From Clostridium sp. AT4 (GTDB lineage Bacteria; Bacillota; Clostridia; Lachnospirales; Lachnospiraceae), in the NCBI RefSeq assembly GCF_001517625.2, contig NZ_LN999828.1:1690303-1754302 (forward strand): a stretch of 64,000 nucleotides of DNA. The letters are read 5' to 3'. A program made the position numbers and the translations under genes. The notes below the pieces were generated by a model that saw only the letters and a program-made list of their open reading frames with translations, ran no database searches and was not told the origin of the DNA. This document shows, piece by piece, positions 19,660 through 28,043 of the stretch (the stretch's first letter is position 1; every line of letters starts with the position of its first letter).

Positions 19660-22578
19660 ATGTACAAAAAAGCACTGATCGCTGCCCTGATTTCCTGCAT
19701 GACAGTCAGCGCAGCCGGCTGCCAGATGAACAGCACAAAAACAGACACCATTCCGGATTCTACCGCGGACATAAACGCAGCTCCGACCGCAGAACCCGCA
19801 GAAGGAGAATCCTGGACAGAGCCCGTGGTTCTTGTAAAAGGAGAATCCACCAGGCTGCCGCTCCCGGCCAATTTTAAGGGCGAAATCCGCTGGACTGTCA
19901 CAAACGGCATGAAAACCGTAGGAGGCAGCCAGAAAAAGTATCCGCTAAGCGACGGAGAAACGGACGGGGAACGCACAGCCGGTTATGCCTCTGCAGAACA
20001 TCTTTTAAAAATCGAACCAGACGGAACCATTACTGCTCTTGAAAAAGGCAATCATCTGTTTGCAGTAGCGGAGGACAAAAACGGCAATCGCCGGATCTTT
20101 CCTATGGAAGTTCGGATTTTTTCAAAGGATCAGCTTCCCGAAACATCCAAAGAGGATTTTCAGACACTCCGTACCCGCTATGTAGAGCATCTGACCGGAG
20201 GAAATATAGATATATCCGCTCCCGCTGCCGCTGCTATGATCCAGGCCACAGACCAGGCCTGTGACAATGCATGGAACAGCTACCTTTATAAAGGCAGCGG
20301 CTGCGCAGGCGTTCCCTGGGCGGAGGATCTTGCAGGAGGCGATGAAGAAAACTACAAAAATGACGCCGCAAAATTCCGCAAAAGTTATCAGAAGGCAGAG
20401 GCTATGGCCAAAGCCTACGCATCCCCTTCCAGTTCCTACTATAAAAATGAAGCCCTCTTAACGGATATTGTCAATATTTTGGACTGGCTGACCGATAACT
20501 GCTACTATCCCCGCTCCGAAACCGACAACTGGTGGAACTGGGAAATCGGAATGCCAAAGAACGTCCTTCCGGCTGTCCTCTATATTTATGATGATATTCC
20601 CAAAGAGCAAAGCCGCAAATTTGTAAAAGGCGTGGAATTCTTCATGCCCGATCCATTTCATCTGGCTGTTTTAGGTACTGCCAGTACCCTTCCTTCCGGC
20701 TATGCGCCTGCCGCCAGCGCAAACCTGATGGATTGCGCCTACACATCCGTCGGCCTTGGCCTGGTGTGTGAAGACAGCGAATATCTGGCTCTTGCAAAGC
20801 AGGCAGCTGCCACTACCCTGGAACGCTTTCAGAAACCGGAACTGAAAGACGGAAACTATGTCTATGCAAATGGATTTTATGAAGACGGCTCCTACATTGA
20901 CCACGGTACCGTACCCTACACGGCTTCCTACGGCATTGATTTTCTGAAAGGCTCCGTGCGCTTAAGCTCTCTGCTGGCAGACAGCCCCTGGGCTCTTTCT
21001 CCGGAAAACGCCAAAATGCTGGAATCCTACGTAGTCAAGGGCTATCTTCCTTCTATCTATCAGGGCGCTGCGCTGGATATGCTCCGTGGCAGAGCCATTT
21101 CCAGACCCGATCTGACTGACCGGGCTGCCGGACAGCAGATCATTGAAATGATCGTCCAAACCATTGATATCGTTTCTCCGGAAACTGCCGCACAGATCCG
21201 CGGCGCTGTAAAAACATGGGTAAGCCAGTCCGGTGAAGAGCAGTTCCTGGCCGGAGTAAAGGATATCTCCGTATTTTCAAGCCTGAAAGAAATCATGGCA
21301 GACGATACCATCGATACCTCCTCAGCCGAAGCAGCGATGCACCAGGTATATCCTTACATGGACCGCACCATACACCGGACCACTGATTATCTGTTCGGCA
21401 TCAGTATGTATTCCAGCCGCATCAGCAACTGCGAGATCATGAACGACGAGAACCTGAAAGGCTGGTTCACCGGGTTCGGAATGACCTATCTCTATAATGA
21501 TGATAAGCAGCAGTATACGGATCACTTCTGGGATACCGTGGATCCCCTGAGACTGCCGGGAACAACCATCGTGGCAGAAGAAGTCGACAACGGCGAGCCT
21601 GATTCCAGCGGATTCCATCAGGGCGGCGATTTTCTCTCTCCTGAAAACTGGGTGGGCGGCACCTCGATCGGAACGACCGGAGTCAGCGGAATGAAGGTAA
21701 ACGGCACTGCAGTATCCAATGGGGATCAAAGCAATGCCTCTTCTACTGTCTATGCAGACAGCTTCCGTGCAGAAAAGTCCTACTTCATGTTTGATGATGA
21801 GATTGTCTGTCTGGGTGCGGGAATCCAAAACAGCGGTTCAGACGCTCCGGTAATCACCACTGTGGAAAACCGGAAATTAAACAGCGGCGGTTCCAATCAG
21901 ATAAGCTCCGATGCAGGAGAATGGATCATGCCTGAGGAGCAGATCATTTCTCCCCAGTGGCTTCATTTAAAAGGAAATACCGAAACCGGCTCTGATATTG
22001 GCTACTACTTCCCTGAAAAACAGGATGTTCACATCATGGGCAGTACCAGAACCGGAAGCTATCACCAGATCAAAGGCGATCTAAAGACAGAGGAGGAAAC
22101 CGCTGAGCGCTCCTATTTCACATGCTGGTTTGACCACGGCGCTGCACTGGAAAATGATACCTACAGCTATGTTCTCCTTCCGGATATGACCAGCGAAGAA
22201 ACGAAAGCCTACAGCCAGTCTCCTGATGTGGAAATACTTGAAAACTCTGAGAAGCTGCAGGCTGTAAACGATCATTCCACCAACACTTTGGCTGTAAACT
22301 TCTGGGATGAAGCAGGCGGACAGACAGACCGGATCAGCTGCGACAGCCAGGCATCTGTGATGGTTCAGGAAAACAACGGAGCCTTTACCATCGCCCTGTC
22401 CGACCCCACCATGCTCAATACAGGAACGATCTGCCTGAAGCTTCAGGAGCTTCCCATATCCGGCAAACTGATCGAAGCAGATGACGGTATCACGATCCGT
22501 ACTGAAAACGGCTCTGTTTATCTGGAATTTAATGTAAACGGAATGTGCGGAAAAACCATGCGGGCAGTGATCCAGTAA
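19660..22578 (+). CDS. Family 8 polysaccharide lyase, surface lipoprotein
   Basis: 972-residue lyase that cleaves uronic-acid-containing polysaccharides by beta-elimination (hyaluronan, chondroitin or xanthan type). The start is the ATG at 19660 after AAGGAGG. A lipoprotein signal peptide ends in SAAGC (lipidated C21). After a small N-terminal beta region comes the alpha/alpha toroid with the aromatic patch NWWNWEIG, catalytic Asn355 in SANLMD, His415 and Tyr424 in YIDHGTVPYTASYG, and the arginine motif LRGRAISR. The C-terminal half is the beta-sandwich supersandwich. N, H, Y and R match PL8 catalysis. No uptake or hydrolase genes adjoin it, so the exact substrate is open. Confidence 0.9.
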   Translation: MYKKALIAALISCMTVSAAGCQMNSTKTDTIPDSTADINAAPTAEPAEGESWTEPVVLVKGESTRLPLPANFKGEIRWTVTNGMKTVGGSQKKYPLSDGETDGERTAGYASAEHLLKIEPDGTITALEKGNHLFAVAEDKNGNRRIFPMEVRIFSKDQLPETSKEDFQTLRTRYVEHLTGGNIDISAPAAAAMIQATDQACDNAWNSYLYKGSGCAGVPWAEDLAGGDEENYKNDAAKFRKSYQKAEAMAKAYASPSSSYYKNEALLTDIVNILDWLTDNCYYPRSETDNWWNWEIGMPKNVLPAVLYIYDDIPKEQSRKFVKGVEFFMPDPFHLAVLGTASTLPSGYAPAASANLMDCAYTSVGLGLVCEDSEYLALAKQAAATTLERFQKPELKDGNYVYANGFYEDGSYIDHGTVPYTASYGIDFLKGSVRLSSLLADSPWALSPENAKMLESYVVKGYLPSIYQGAALDMLRGRAISRPDLTDRAAGQQIIEMIVQTIDIVSPETAAQIRGAVKTWVSQSGEEQFLAGVKDISVFSSLKEIMADDTIDTSSAEAAMHQVYPYMDRTIHRTTDYLFGISMYSSRISNCEIMNDENLKGWFTGFGMTYLYNDDKQQYTDHFWDTVDPLRLPGTTIVAEEVDNGEPDSSGFHQGGDFLSPENWVGGTSIGTTGVSGMKVNGTAVSNGDQSNASSTVYADSFRAEKSYFMFDDEIVCLGAGIQNSGSDAPVITTVENRKLNSGGSNQISSDAGEWIMPEEQIISPQWLHLKGNTETGSDIGYYFPEKQDVHIMGSTRTGSYHQIKGDLKTEEETAERSYFTCWFDHGAALENDTYSYVLLPDMTSEETKAYSQSPDVEILENSEKLQAVNDHSTNTLAVNFWDEAGGQTDRISCDSQASVMVQENNGAFTIALSDPTMLNTGTICLKLQELPISGKLIEADDGITIRTENGSVYLEFNVNGMCGKTMRAVIQ

Positions 22579-22604
22579 ACGTACGGCAATCTGCTCTAAA
22601 AACT

Positions 22605-22641
22605 AAAAAAGGCGCCGCATTCTCTACAGCGGCGCCTTTTT
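22605..22641. terminator. Bidirectional terminator between lyase and oadG
   Basis: GC-only 8-base stem GGCGCCGC/GCGGCGCC with a 10-base loop, flanked by an A-run on the left and a T-run on the right, so it works for the lyase gene on plus and oadG/oadB on minus. Confidence 0.85.
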
Positions 22642-22666
22642 ACACTAATTTTTCTAAAAGCAGTTT

Positions 22667-22795
22667 CTATTCGTCCTTCTTGCCACCAGTAATCTTTCCC
22701 AAAACGATCACTGCCAGCATGATCACAAAAATAGCAACAAAAATTCCACCCATTCCCTTTGCCATGATTTCCAGGGCAATTGCCATGTTATTCAT
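22667..22795 (-). CDS. oadG: OadG-like small subunit of a Na+ pump decarboxylase
   Basis: A 42-residue protein with one membrane helix, starting MNNMAIALEIMAKGMGG and ending in a charged tail GKKDE. GGAGG lies 7 bases before the ATG. EIMGKGM-type N-termini followed by a single hydrophobic helix are typical of gamma subunits of sodium-translocating decarboxylases, which bind and stabilise the beta subunit. It follows the beta gene by 12 bases. It is much shorter than enterobacterial OadG (~80 residues), lacking the extended periplasmic tail. Confidence 0.75.
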   Translation of the reverse strand: MNNMAIALEIMAKGMGGIFVAIFVIMLAVIVLGKITGGKKDE

Positions 22796-22807
22796 AAACC
22801 TTCCTCC

Positions 22808-23956
22808 TTACAGATACTGTGTCACAATACTGATCACCAGGCCGCCTGCAATCACAGAGGCCACCTGTCCGGATACATTGGTTCCGGCTGCCTGCATGAG
22901 AATGATATTTCCCGGCTCCTCTTCTGCCGCCAGTCTTTGAACGACACGGGAAGACATGGGGAACGCAGAAATGCCGCAGCCGCCGATCATTGGGTTTACA
23001 GGCTTTTTGCCTGCCATTTTAAGGAATACATTAACCAGCTTTGCGAAAAGCACGCCGCCTATGGTATCAAACACAAAAGCAACCAGGCCTAAGGCCATGA
23101 TCATCAGTGTTGCAGGATTTACAAACTGCTCTGCCTTCATACTGAAGGAAATGGTAATGCCCAGAAGAAGGGTAATGATATTTGCCAGTTCATTCTGCGC
23201 TGTCTGGCTTAAGCTGTTAAGCACACCACATTCACGCAGCAGATTGCCGAACATCAGAAAGCCGACCAAAGCGACAGACTGAGGCGAAATAAAGCCTACA
23301 ATAATCGTAACTGCAATCGGAAATGCGATCCGCAGTGTTTTATTGACACTCTTGGGATTGTACTCCATATGGATACAGCGTTCTTTGTGAGTAGTTACGA
23401 GCCTGATCGCAAAAGGCTGGATAATAGGAACCAGAGCCATATAGGAATAGGCTGCCACTGCAATCGGTCCCATATAGTTAGAACCAAGCACCTGAGATAC
23501 AAGGATCGAGGTAGGGCCGTCCGCAGCTCCAATGATGCCGATGGATGCAGCGTCTTTAAGATCAAAGCCCAGCAGACAGGCGATCAGGATTGCAGCAAAG
23601 ATACCAAACTGTGCGGCCGCACCGAACAGAAACAGCACAGGCTGACTGAGCAGGGGGCCAAAGTCAATCATAGCTCCGATACCGATAAACAGCAGGATCG
23701 GCATAGCCTCTGATGCTTCAATTCCGGTCTCAAAAAGCCACTGGATGATACCCGCTGCCGGAACCTTTCCCTGAACCATCTGGTCGATCACACCGGAATA
23801 GGGAAGATTCACCAAAATTGCACCAAATCCTAACGGCAGCAGCAGCGAAGGCTCATATTCCTTTTTGACCGCCAGCCATATGAGCACAATACCCACCACA
23901 TACATGACCAGCTGCTGCCAGGTGACTGCCAGGATTCCCTCCAAAAGAAAACTCAT
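22808..23956 (-). CDS. oadB: Sodium-translocating decarboxylase beta subunit (OadB/GcdB/MmdB)
   Basis: 382-residue, roughly nine-helix membrane protein that couples biotin-carboxyl decarboxylation to Na+ export. Conserved regions include GIGAMIDFGPLLSQP, GAADGPTSILVSQ and GGCGISAFPMSSRVVQ with its conserved serines and asparagine-rich surroundings. The start is the ATG at 23956 after GGAGGAG; a longer reading of 52 further codons lacks a ribosome site. The carboxyltransferase (alpha) and biotin carrier subunits are not in the window, so the decarboxylated acid (oxaloacetate, methylmalonyl-CoA or glutaconyl-CoA) is undetermined. Confidence 0.9.
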   Translation of the reverse strand: MSFLLEGILAVTWQQLVMYVVGIVLIWLAVKKEYEPSLLLPLGFGAILVNLPYSGVIDQMVQGKVPAAGIIQWLFETGIEASEAMPILLFIGIGAMIDFGPLLSQPVLFLFGAAAQFGIFAAILIACLLGFDLKDAASIGIIGAADGPTSILVSQVLGSNYMGPIAVAAYSYMALVPIIQPFAIRLVTTHKERCIHMEYNPKSVNKTLRIAFPIAVTIIVGFISPQSVALVGFLMFGNLLRECGVLNSLSQTAQNELANIITLLLGITISFSMKAEQFVNPATLMIMALGLVAFVFDTIGGVLFAKLVNVFLKMAGKKPVNPMIGGCGISAFPMSSRVVQRLAAEEEPGNIILMQAAGTNVSGQVASVIAGGLVISIVTQYL

Positions 23957-23976
23957 CGTTTCTCCTCCTTTTGCGC

Positions 23977-24008
23977 GTGTATAGAAAACCCTCTTTTTCT
24001 CCATACAC
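23977..24008 (-). promoter_or_regulatory. Inverted repeat in the oadB leader
   Basis: GTGTAT/ATACAC with inner GAAAA/TTTTC arms, 21 bases upstream of the oadB ATG, between the predicted promoter and the gene. It could be a leader hairpin; no U-run follows. Confidence 0.35.
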
Positions 24009-24046
24009 ATCTGCGGTATTTTTGTGCCGTTTCGCACATCGCTCTT

Positions 24047-24075
24047 ATTATAACTGATTATTTTACATTTGTCTG
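24047..24075 (-). promoter_or_regulatory. Predicted promoter of oadB-oadG
   Basis: Minus strand CAGACA, 17 bases, TATAAT (24047-24052). The -35 lies inside the 3' end of the upstream CNNM-type gene. Confidence 0.5.
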
Positions 24076-25433
24076 CTAATTTTCTGCAATATTTCTTCCT
24101 CTTCAATCGCATCCGGCAGATCTCTTAAAGTAAGCTTTACCTTATCGATCACTCTGTCCTCCACAGATTCGATCTCAAAATACGCCTCCTCCGTCTGAGC
24201 GGTCAGCGGAAGCTCTCCCTCTTCAGGAATATGGCCTAACAGCTCCATCAGATAGCCGGAAAGCGTATCGCAGGTGCTGTCCATATGAAGATGGAGTTTT
24301 TCCTTCAGGTCAAAAAGAGAAATACTGCCTGCGATCCGATAAACCCGGTGAGGCTCTAACTCCTGTATTTCCGGCTCTTCCTCCTCATATTTTTCATGGA
24401 TATCTCCCACAATCTCCTCGATCAGATCTTCCAGGGTCACCATACCGGAAACCCCACCATACTCATCCACCAGAATAGCCATCTTTTCCTTTCTGGCCTG
24501 CATCTGTTCAAACAGGGCGTCTGTGCGGAGATTTTCCGGCACAAAATACGGCGGCAGCAGGATGGAGCGGATATCCAGTGTTTCAAAGGAGCGTTCTCTC
24601 GCCTGAATCACTAAAAGCTTGGTGGACAGGATGCCGATGATATTATCCATATCTCCCTCATAAACCGGAATCTTGGAATGCATAGACTGTAAAATTTCAT
24701 CCAGATAGGATTCCAACGGTTCTTCAATATCAATCGCCACCATCTCCTGTCTGGGCACCATGACCTCTCTGGCCTTCTTGTCATCAAAAGAAAAAATGGA
24801 TGTGATCATTTCCTTTTCAATTTCATTAAATACCCCTGTCTCACTTCCTGTTTCCAGAAGGGATTTGATCTCTTCCTCTGATACGTCTGTCTCCAGAGTT
24901 TCACTGTGCATCCCCATAAGCTTTAAAATACCGCTGGTGGAAAAGGTGAGCAGATGGATAAAGGGATTCATGAGCCTGGAAATGAAATATACCGGGCCTA
25001 CGCAGAACAGGCTAAAGCCCTCTGCCTTCTGAAGAGCAATCCTCTTTGGCACAAGCTCACCGAAAACCAGATTAAAATAGGCCAAAAGAATGGTAACAAG
25101 CACTCCTGCTGCCGTCTGGCTGTAGGGCACATTCCACTGGCTCATTTTTACTGCCAGTACCTGAGCAATACCGGTAGCCGCAGACGCACTGGAAAAGAAG
25201 CCTGCCAGAGTGATCGCGACCTGGATCGTAGAAAGAAAGACCGTAGAGTCCTCCATCAGACGTTCGATCAGAGCAGCGTTTTTATTGCCCTGCTCCGCCA
25301 GACGGTGGATTTTGTTTTTGTTGACAGAGACCACAGCCATCTCAGAGCCTGAAAAGAATGCATTGACAAGAGTCAGCACCAGAAGGATCAGAAGCTGTGT
25401 GATGATACTGGCCGATTGCGGATCGGATTCCAT
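24063..25433 (-). CDS. CNNM/CorC-family transporter (HlyC/CorC type)
   Basis: 456-residue membrane protein: an N-terminal CNNM (DUF21) domain with about four membrane helices (residues ~10-190), a pair of CBS domains (~205-335, with VMVPRQEMVAIDIEE and VDEYGGVSGMVTLEDLIEEIVGD split across the two) and a C-terminal CorC_HlyC domain (~350-435). Family members are linked to Mg2+ export or Mg2+/Co2+ homeostasis; the hemolysin label is historical. The ATG follows AAGGAGG by 11 bases. It has its own strong promoter. Confidence 0.9.
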   Translation of the reverse strand: MESDPQSASIITQLLILLVLTLVNAFFSGSEMAVVSVNKNKIHRLAEQGNKNAALIERLMEDSTVFLSTIQVAITLAGFFSSASAATGIAQVLAVKMSQWNVPYSQTAAGVLVTILLAYFNLVFGELVPKRIALQKAEGFSLFCVGPVYFISRLMNPFIHLLTFSTSGILKLMGMHSETLETDVSEEEIKSLLETGSETGVFNEIEKEMITSIFSFDDKKAREVMVPRQEMVAIDIEEPLESYLDEILQSMHSKIPVYEGDMDNIIGILSTKLLVIQARERSFETLDIRSILLPPYFVPENLRTDALFEQMQARKEKMAILVDEYGGVSGMVTLEDLIEEIVGDIHEKYEEEEPEIQELEPHRVYRIAGSISLFDLKEKLHLHMDSTCDTLSGYLMELLGHIPEEGELPLTAQTEEAYFEIESVEDRVIDKVKLTLRDLPDAIEEEEILQKISRQM

Positions 25434-25469
25434 AATAAAAAATTCCTCCTTTTTGATGGTATAAGGTAC

Positions 25470-25498
25470 ATTATACTGAAAAAGGAGGAATTTGTCAG
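25470..25498 (-). promoter_or_regulatory. Sigma-A promoter of the CNNM-type transporter
   Basis: Minus strand CTGACA (25493-25498), 17 bases, TATAAT (25470-25475), about 37 bases upstream of the start codon. Confidence 0.75.
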
Positions 25499-25569
25499 CT
25501 AAAAGTTTTATTTACGAAGCGTTAAAACTGTGTTAAAGTAACATCAATGATACATACTTGGAGGTAAAA

Positions 25570-26256
25570 ATGATCACTCATATTTTTCTTGATGTAGATA
25601 ATACCATTCTGGATTTTAATAAAGCCGAGGCTATAGCATTGGAAAAGACCCTTTCCGCCCTGTCTGTCCCACATTCTCCAGAGGTGATCCGCCGCTACAG
25701 CCAGCTCAATCTGGCACAGTGGAAGCTTTTGGAGCAGGGAAAGCTTACAAGGGAACAGGTAAAGGTGCGCCGCTACCGGCTTCTCTTTGACGAGCTTAAA
25801 ACGGATGCGTCCCCTGAGGAAGCCGCCCGTATTTATGAAGGCCTTTTAGGACAGGGACATTACTTTATGGACGGGGCTGTGGAAATGCTTCAGGCGCTTT
25901 ATGGCTCCTTTCATCTCTATCTGGCAACAAACGGCACAGCATCTGTGCAGAAAAGCAGACTCAAAAGTGCAGAGATCGAACCGTTTTTTGAACAGATCTT
26001 CATCTCCGAGGAACTGGGCTGCAACAAGCCGGAAACCTCATTTTTTGAACGCTGCTTTGCAACAATCCCTGATTTTAAAAAAGAGGAGGCTGTCATGGTC
26101 GGTGACAGCCTAACCTCTGATATCTTAGGCGGAATCCGTGCAGGGATCCGCACCATATGGTTTAATAAGGACTTAAAAGAATCTTCCGGAGAAATCCGCC
26201 CCGATCATACGATCAAAGCTCTTAGCGAGCTACCGGACCTTCTTCGCTCCATGTAA
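25570..26256 (+). CDS. HAD-family hydrolase (YjjG-like nucleotidase)
   Basis: 228-residue cytosolic phosphatase with all four HAD motifs: nucleophile Asp in FLDVDNTILDF, ATNG, Lys in GCNKPETSFF and VGDSLTSDILGG. The cap between motifs I and II is helical, and the similarity is to YjjG/YfnB-type enzymes that dephosphorylate pyrimidine nucleotides, though HAD substrates are hard to call. The ATG at 25570 follows TTGGAGG; an upstream TTG in frame overlaps that ribosome site and is rejected. Convergent with the ABC exporter genes, 11 bases away. Confidence 0.85.
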   Translation: MITHIFLDVDNTILDFNKAEAIALEKTLSALSVPHSPEVIRRYSQLNLAQWKLLEQGKLTREQVKVRRYRLLFDELKTDASPEEAARIYEGLLGQGHYFMDGAVEMLQALYGSFHLYLATNGTASVQKSRLKSAEIEPFFEQIFISEELGCNKPETSFFERCFATIPDFKKEEAVMVGDSLTSDILGGIRAGIRTIWFNKDLKESSGEIRPDHTIKALSELPDLLRSM

Positions 26257-26267
26257 AGAGTAAACGG

Positions 26268-28043
26268 TCATTCCCCCGTGGAAGGGGCAAACTGGCTATT
26301 ATAGATTTCTGCATAATAGCCGTTTTTACGCAGCAGCTCTTTGTGACGGCCCTTTTCCACAATACGGCCATCACGCATGACCAGGATCACATCCGCTTCC
26401 CGGATGGTAGAAAGACGGTGGGCCACAATAAAACTGGTTCTTCCCTCCATCATCCGTGAAAATGCCTTCTGTACCCGGATTTCTGTGCGGGTATCAATGG
26501 ATGAGGTGGCCTCATCCAGGATCAGCATAGACGGTAGGCAGAGCATCACTCTGGCAATGCATAAAAGCTGTTTCTGTCCCTGAGACAGATTCCCTCCATC
26601 TTCATTTATGACCGTATCATATCCCTGAGGCATACGCATGATAAAGCTGTGGGCGTGTGCCTCTTTTGCTGCACGGATGATCTCTTCCTCTGAAGCTTCC
26701 GGCCTTCCGTAAGCGATATTTTCCCGGATGGTTCCGGCCTTCAGCCAGGTTTCCTGAAGAACCATGCCATAGCTGGCTCTTAAACTCTGTCTCGTTATAT
26801 CCCGGATATCTCTTCCTTCTACCCGTACGCTTCCTGATTTTACGTCATAAAAACGCATAAGAAGATTGATCACGGTAGTCTTTCCGCAGCCCGTCGGCCC
26901 AACGATCGCCACTCTCTGCCCCGGTTTGACGCTCAGGTTCAGATCCTCGATCAAAGGACGCTCCGGCTGATAGGAAAAGCTCACATGCTCCAAAGCTACA
27001 TTTCCATCCACATCCTTTAAAACAACAGCTTCCGGTCTATCCTCCGGGATGGCTGGTTCATCCATAAGTTCAAAAACTCTGGCAGCAGAGGCCAACGCAT
27101 TCTGCAGCTCTGTCACTACTCCGGAAATTTCATTAAATGGCTTTGTATACTGATTGGCATAGCTTAAAAAGCTGGTCAGCTGCCCGATGGTTAAAAGCCC
27201 ACGGATCACTCCCCAGGCTCCGGTAATCCCAACCGCCGCATAGACCATGCTGTTAACAAAACGGGTGGCCGGATTGGTAATGGAAGAAAAGAAGGTGGCC
27301 TTAAGGCTGCATCCGGCCAACCGGCTGTTAATCTCCTGAAAACGTTTTTCAGCCTCCTTCTCATATCCAAAGGCCTGAACGACCTTCATATTTCCCAGCA
27401 TCTCATCTGTGAGTGTTGTGAGTTCACCTCTGGCCTCAGACTGCTGCTTAAACATCACAAAAGTCTTTTTTGCAATAAAGCTGGCTACAAAAAAGGATAC
27501 TGGCGTCAACACCACCACCGCAGCAGTAATAAATGGCTGGATCGACAGCATAAATAAAAGAGTTCCCAAAATCGTTAAAGCACCAGTAAATAACTGGGTA
27601 AAGCCTAACAGCAGGCCTTCTGAAAACTGGTCAATATCTGTAATAATACGGCTGATCATATCTCCCGCCGGATGAGAATCAACGTAACTTAAAGGAAGAA
27701 CCTCCAGATGATCGAATGCCCGGGTACGTATATCCATGGAAACACGGTAGGTAATGGTATTGTTGATGTGGTTCATCAGCCACTGGCTTACTGCTGTCAC
27801 TGCCATAACGATCAAAATCCGTTTCAGTATCTGGATCAGCTGCTGAAAGTCCACCTGTCCTCTTCCCACGATCTGATCCACAGCCTGTCCCGTAAGGATC
27901 GGGATATAGAGAGTTGAAGCCACCGTTGTCACTGCCAGAAAAAGGGACAAAAGCACTGCCGCACGGTAATCTTTTATATAGAGCAGGATCCTTTTTAGGG
28001 TCTGTATGCTTTTTGTTTTATCTAATTTTCCCTTACTGCTCAT
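26268..28043 (-). CDS. ABC exporter half-transporter with consensus ATPase site
   Basis: 591 residues: six membrane helices (about 25-310) and a nucleotide-binding domain. Walker A GPTGCGKTTVI, Walker B MLILDEATSSID with the catalytic glutamate and the His switch IVAHRLSTI are canonical, but the signature reads LSQGQ instead of LSGGQ. It overlaps the upstream half-transporter gene by 11 bases, whose ATPase site has complementary defects, so the pair should form a heterodimeric exporter of the LmrCD/BmrCD type. The start is the ATG at 28043 preceded by GGAGGTGG; a longer reading lacks support. Substrate is unknown. Confidence 0.9.
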   Translation of the reverse strand: MSSKGKLDKTKSIQTLKRILLYIKDYRAAVLLSLFLAVTTVASTLYIPILTGQAVDQIVGRGQVDFQQLIQILKRILIVMAVTAVSQWLMNHINNTITYRVSMDIRTRAFDHLEVLPLSYVDSHPAGDMISRIITDIDQFSEGLLLGFTQLFTGALTILGTLLFMLSIQPFITAAVVVLTPVSFFVASFIAKKTFVMFKQQSEARGELTTLTDEMLGNMKVVQAFGYEKEAEKRFQEINSRLAGCSLKATFFSSITNPATRFVNSMVYAAVGITGAWGVIRGLLTIGQLTSFLSYANQYTKPFNEISGVVTELQNALASAARVFELMDEPAIPEDRPEAVVLKDVDGNVALEHVSFSYQPERPLIEDLNLSVKPGQRVAIVGPTGCGKTTVINLLMRFYDVKSGSVRVEGRDIRDITRQSLRASYGMVLQETWLKAGTIRENIAYGRPEASEEEIIRAAKEAHAHSFIMRMPQGYDTVINEDGGNLSQGQKQLLCIARVMLCLPSMLILDEATSSIDTRTEIRVQKAFSRMMEGRTSFIVAHRLSTIREADVILVMRDGRIVEKGRHKELLRKNGYYAEIYNSQFAPSTGE

